Below are positions 4,711 through 6,472 of a stretch of DNA of 6,472 bases, in pieces. A program made the position numbers and the translations under genes. The notes beneath the pieces were generated by a model. That model ran no database searches and was not told the DNA's origin. It saw only the letters and a list, made by a program, of their open reading frames with translations. Numbering within the stretch: the first letter of the stretch is position 1; the number at the start of each line of letters is the position of its first letter. The stretch is taken from NCBI GenBank assembly GCA_030616695.1, contig JAUWWU010000055.1, forward strand, positions 1 through 6,472, in the 5' to 3' direction. Source of the stretch: Candidatus Omnitrophota bacterium (lineage in GTDB: Bacteria; Omnitrophota; Gorgyraeia; JAHIPI01).

Positions 4711-6472
4711 TTATTTTCCTTTTTCGCTGAGAGGGTTATACGCAAAACCGCTCCAATTTATATCAACGTGGCTGCAAAACTCAAGTACATTCAGCCTTAC
4801 GCCGTGCACAAGGATAGACATGGGGCCGAGGACGATATTTAACGAATGCCCCAGTAAAAGGATTAAAGATGTCACAATGCCTGCCAGGATACTATTATAT
4901 CCTATATCCATGGCCATTTTGTTAAACGCGTCCGCTACGGCAACGCTTGCAAGCCCTACGGCGAAAAGCCTTATGTAAGAAACGATGTCCGTGAAGCTAT
5001 TGACAAAATTCATAAGGAGGTTTCCCGCACCCTGTCCCAGGCCTTTAAGAATATTCCTGTTCGGATTAGTAAAAAAGACGACAAAAAACACGCCCGAGAT
5101 AAACAGCCATTTGCCGAACGACGGAAAAGCGTCTGCCAAAACAAGAAACCTCGCGAGGAAATAAGCGCCCCAGAGTATAAGGACCCATCCGGCCTCAGAC
5201 AGTGCCTTAACCGAAGGTAGTTTTATAACAGCGCGCCAGAGATGCGCTATACTCAAATGCAGGGCCCCGAGGAAAAAACAAAAGGCCTGCAGGTTCCTGT
5301 CGCTGCGGAGCGCCGGGATGAGAGGCCTTACGGACCCGGAAAGCCATTCCTGGCCAAAGAACGTACCTGTCAGAACTCCCCATATCACTGCGCAAAGGCT
5401 GAGAAGATAAAAAAGTATAAAAACCGATTTATCGCCGGGTCTTCTGCCCCACTTTCTCTGGGCGAACATTGTCAGCGCGAAAAATATCGCTCCGTATCCG
5501 GCGTCTCCTATAAGCATCCCGAAAAATATAGAGAAAAATATCAGAAACCACAGGCTTATATCAAGTTCGCGGTAGCCCGGCACCACTTCTATCAATTTAA
5601 AAACCGGACTTATGATGGAGATCCAGCGTGGGTTGCGCACAAGCGTCGGTATTTTGTCGTCTTCGGCCGGCTCTGTTATGAGCACCCCCCACTTTTCCTT
5701 TTTTGCCGCCTTAGATAAAGAAGGTACCGCATCATGCGGGATATAACCCGTTATATACATAAGCGTACCGGACTCGCCCATGCCCTTTAACGCCTCCTGA
5801 AACTCAAGCTCCTGCCTTAAAGGCTCCAAGGCGCGCAAAAGCCCGGCCCGGTAGCATGTATGTTCACGGATGTCCTGGCGGATAATCTCCATAACGCGGG
5901 TATCCTCTTTAAGCCTTTCCTTTAATCTATTAAGGCCTATTTTAGGAAGCTCCAATGGCTCAAACGGGATATCGATCTCTTCACGCGATACAAGAGCGCA
6001 GTTTACCGTCCCTTTTGATTTGGATAATGTTTTTATAACTATTCCCGAAGGGAGATTCTTGATATCCTTAGCCGGAATCTGATAAAGCCCGACGTAAATC
6101 CCTTTTGATGCCAATTCGTTTATCGTGGCCGGATCAAAATTGCCCCACTCGCTCCACCTGGTTATCATGCCTTTTAAGGTTATTGAATATCCCTCAAGCC
6201 GATCAAGCCTTTTCCAGAAATCAAGGATATTCCTGGCGGTGATCTTCCAATTCTGCGGCTCTTTGTCCGTATCAGGGCATGATTTGGTAATGAATTCCGA
6301 CCTGGACAAAACACCCAGCGCCTGCGTAAGAAGGGATATATCCTCTTTAAGTAAGGTTATATTCCCACCCGAAGGCGCCTTTCGGTGCTCAACATGCAAT
6401 ACGCCTAAAGAGCGCAATTTTTCTATTGCGGAAACTGCGTCCTTGGACTGGGTTATTATAGCCGCCTTTTTC
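4711..6472 (-). CDS. atpI: V/A-type ATP synthase subunit I (subunit a homologue), 5' partial
   Basis: This is the stator membrane subunit that forms the ion half-channels against the K ring. The frame is open to the window edge. The 18 codons before the TTG at 6415-6417 encode KKAAIITQSKDAVSAIEKLR-like sequence typical of the subunit I N-terminus, so the TTG is internal and only a few residues are missing. The visible protein has 586 residues. The first ~300 form the cytoplasmic alpha/beta and coiled-coil arm. The rest is a membrane domain of about seven or eight helices, with the family motif MLIGDAGYG (319-327), SYIRLFAVGLA (498-508; Arg501 is the counterpart of the essential Arg735 of yeast Vph1), and GHSLNIVLGP followed by VHGVRLNVLEF (Arg559, Glu564). 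The length is at the short end for the family. The catalytic genes should lie upstream, beyond the window. Gene I directly before K at the operon's 3' end recalls the Chlamydia/spirochaete/Bacteroidota order rather than the I-first order of Thermus and Enterococcus. Confidence 0.95.
   Translation of the reverse strand, partial: KKAAIITQSKDAVSAIEKLRSLGVLHVEHRKAPSGGNITLLKEDISLLTQALGVLSRSEFITKSCPDTDKEPQNWKITARNILDFWKRLDRLEGYSITLKGMITRWSEWGNFDPATINELASKGIYVGLYQIPAKDIKNLPSGIVIKTLSKSKGTVNCALVSREEIDIPFEPLELPKIGLNRLKERLKEDTRVMEIIRQDIREHTCYRAGLLRALEPLRQELEFQEALKGMGESGTLMYITGYIPHDAVPSLSKAAKKEKWGVLITEPAEDDKIPTLVRNPRWISIISPVFKLIEVVPGYRELDISLWFLIFFSIFFGMLIGDAGYGAIFFALTMFAQRKWGRRPGDKSVFILFYLLSLCAVIWGVLTGTFFGQEWLSGSVRPLIPALRSDRNLQAFCFFLGALHLSIAHLWRAVIKLPSVKALSEAGWVLILWGAYFLARFLVLADAFPSFGKWLFISGVFFVVFFTNPNRNILKGLGQGAGNLLMNFVNSFTDIVSYIRLFAVGLASVAVADAFNKMAMDIGYNSILAGIVTSLILLLGHSLNIVLGPMSILVHGVRLNVLEFCSHVDINWSGFAYNPLSEKGK

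Noticed and set aside
4607..4978. Plus-strand ORF of 123 codons opposite the I/K junction
   Set aside because: It is antisense to two certain genes and their Shine-Dalgarno region; no family features.
5242..5718. Plus-strand ORF of 158 codons opposite subunit I
   Set aside because: It is antisense to a well-supported membrane protein gene, has a basic low-quality composition, no recognisable domain and no clear ribosome-binding site.
6415..6417. TTG as the start of subunit I
   Set aside because: The frame continues to the window edge with typical subunit I N-terminal sequence, and no ribosome-binding site precedes the TTG.

Overview
The window looks like chromosomal housekeeping DNA from a free-living bacterium of moderate GC content. 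It holds five protein genes and two tRNA genes. My best guess for the source is an uncultured lineage such as Candidatus Omnitrophota (OP3) or a deltaproteobacterium-like group. This rests on three points: a bacterial V/A-type ATPase whose membrane genes I and K close the operon, a Bacillus-type Fe-S PurF, and a propeller protein with a C-terminal module I associate with such genomes. The taxonomy is inference; there is no rRNA or other marker here to settle it.

Layout. Bases 3-1148 (+) carry the 3' part of a gene for an Asp-box (BNR/sortilin-like) beta-propeller protein with a TolC-like C-terminal module; its start lies before the window. It converges on a minus-strand block, and a near-perfect palindrome (1149-1172) fills the gap between the two stop codons. 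Everything else is on the minus strand. In transcription order (high to low coordinates) it reads: V-type ATPase subunit I (5' end outside the window), subunit K, tRNA-Val(UAC), tRNA-Asp(GUC), purF, trxB and a PilZ-domain protein.

The minus-strand block has three apparent units. The first is the 3' end of the V-ATPase operon (I and K, 18 bases apart). The second is the tRNA pair, with its own strong sigma-70-like promoter whose -35 box sits in the loop of a terminator-like hairpin formed by the end of the subunit K gene. The third is purF-trxB-pilZ, with gaps of 3 and 17 bases, separated from the tRNAs by a long imperfect inverted repeat that may be a REP-like element, a terminator, or both.

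Functionally, the ATPase genes encode the ion-translocating membrane sector; subunit K keeps the polar residues of the Enterococcus hirae Na+ site, so Na+ coupling is plausible. PurF starts de novo purine synthesis and carries an oxygen-sensitive 4Fe-4S ligand set. TrxB supplies reduced thioredoxin, and the PilZ protein is a probable cyclic-di-GMP receptor. I see no CRISPR array, insertion sequence, phage gene or clearly new system. The points most worth a second look are the overlapping terminator and promoter, the Na+-type subunit K, the propeller/TolC-like fusion, and the REP-like hairpin.
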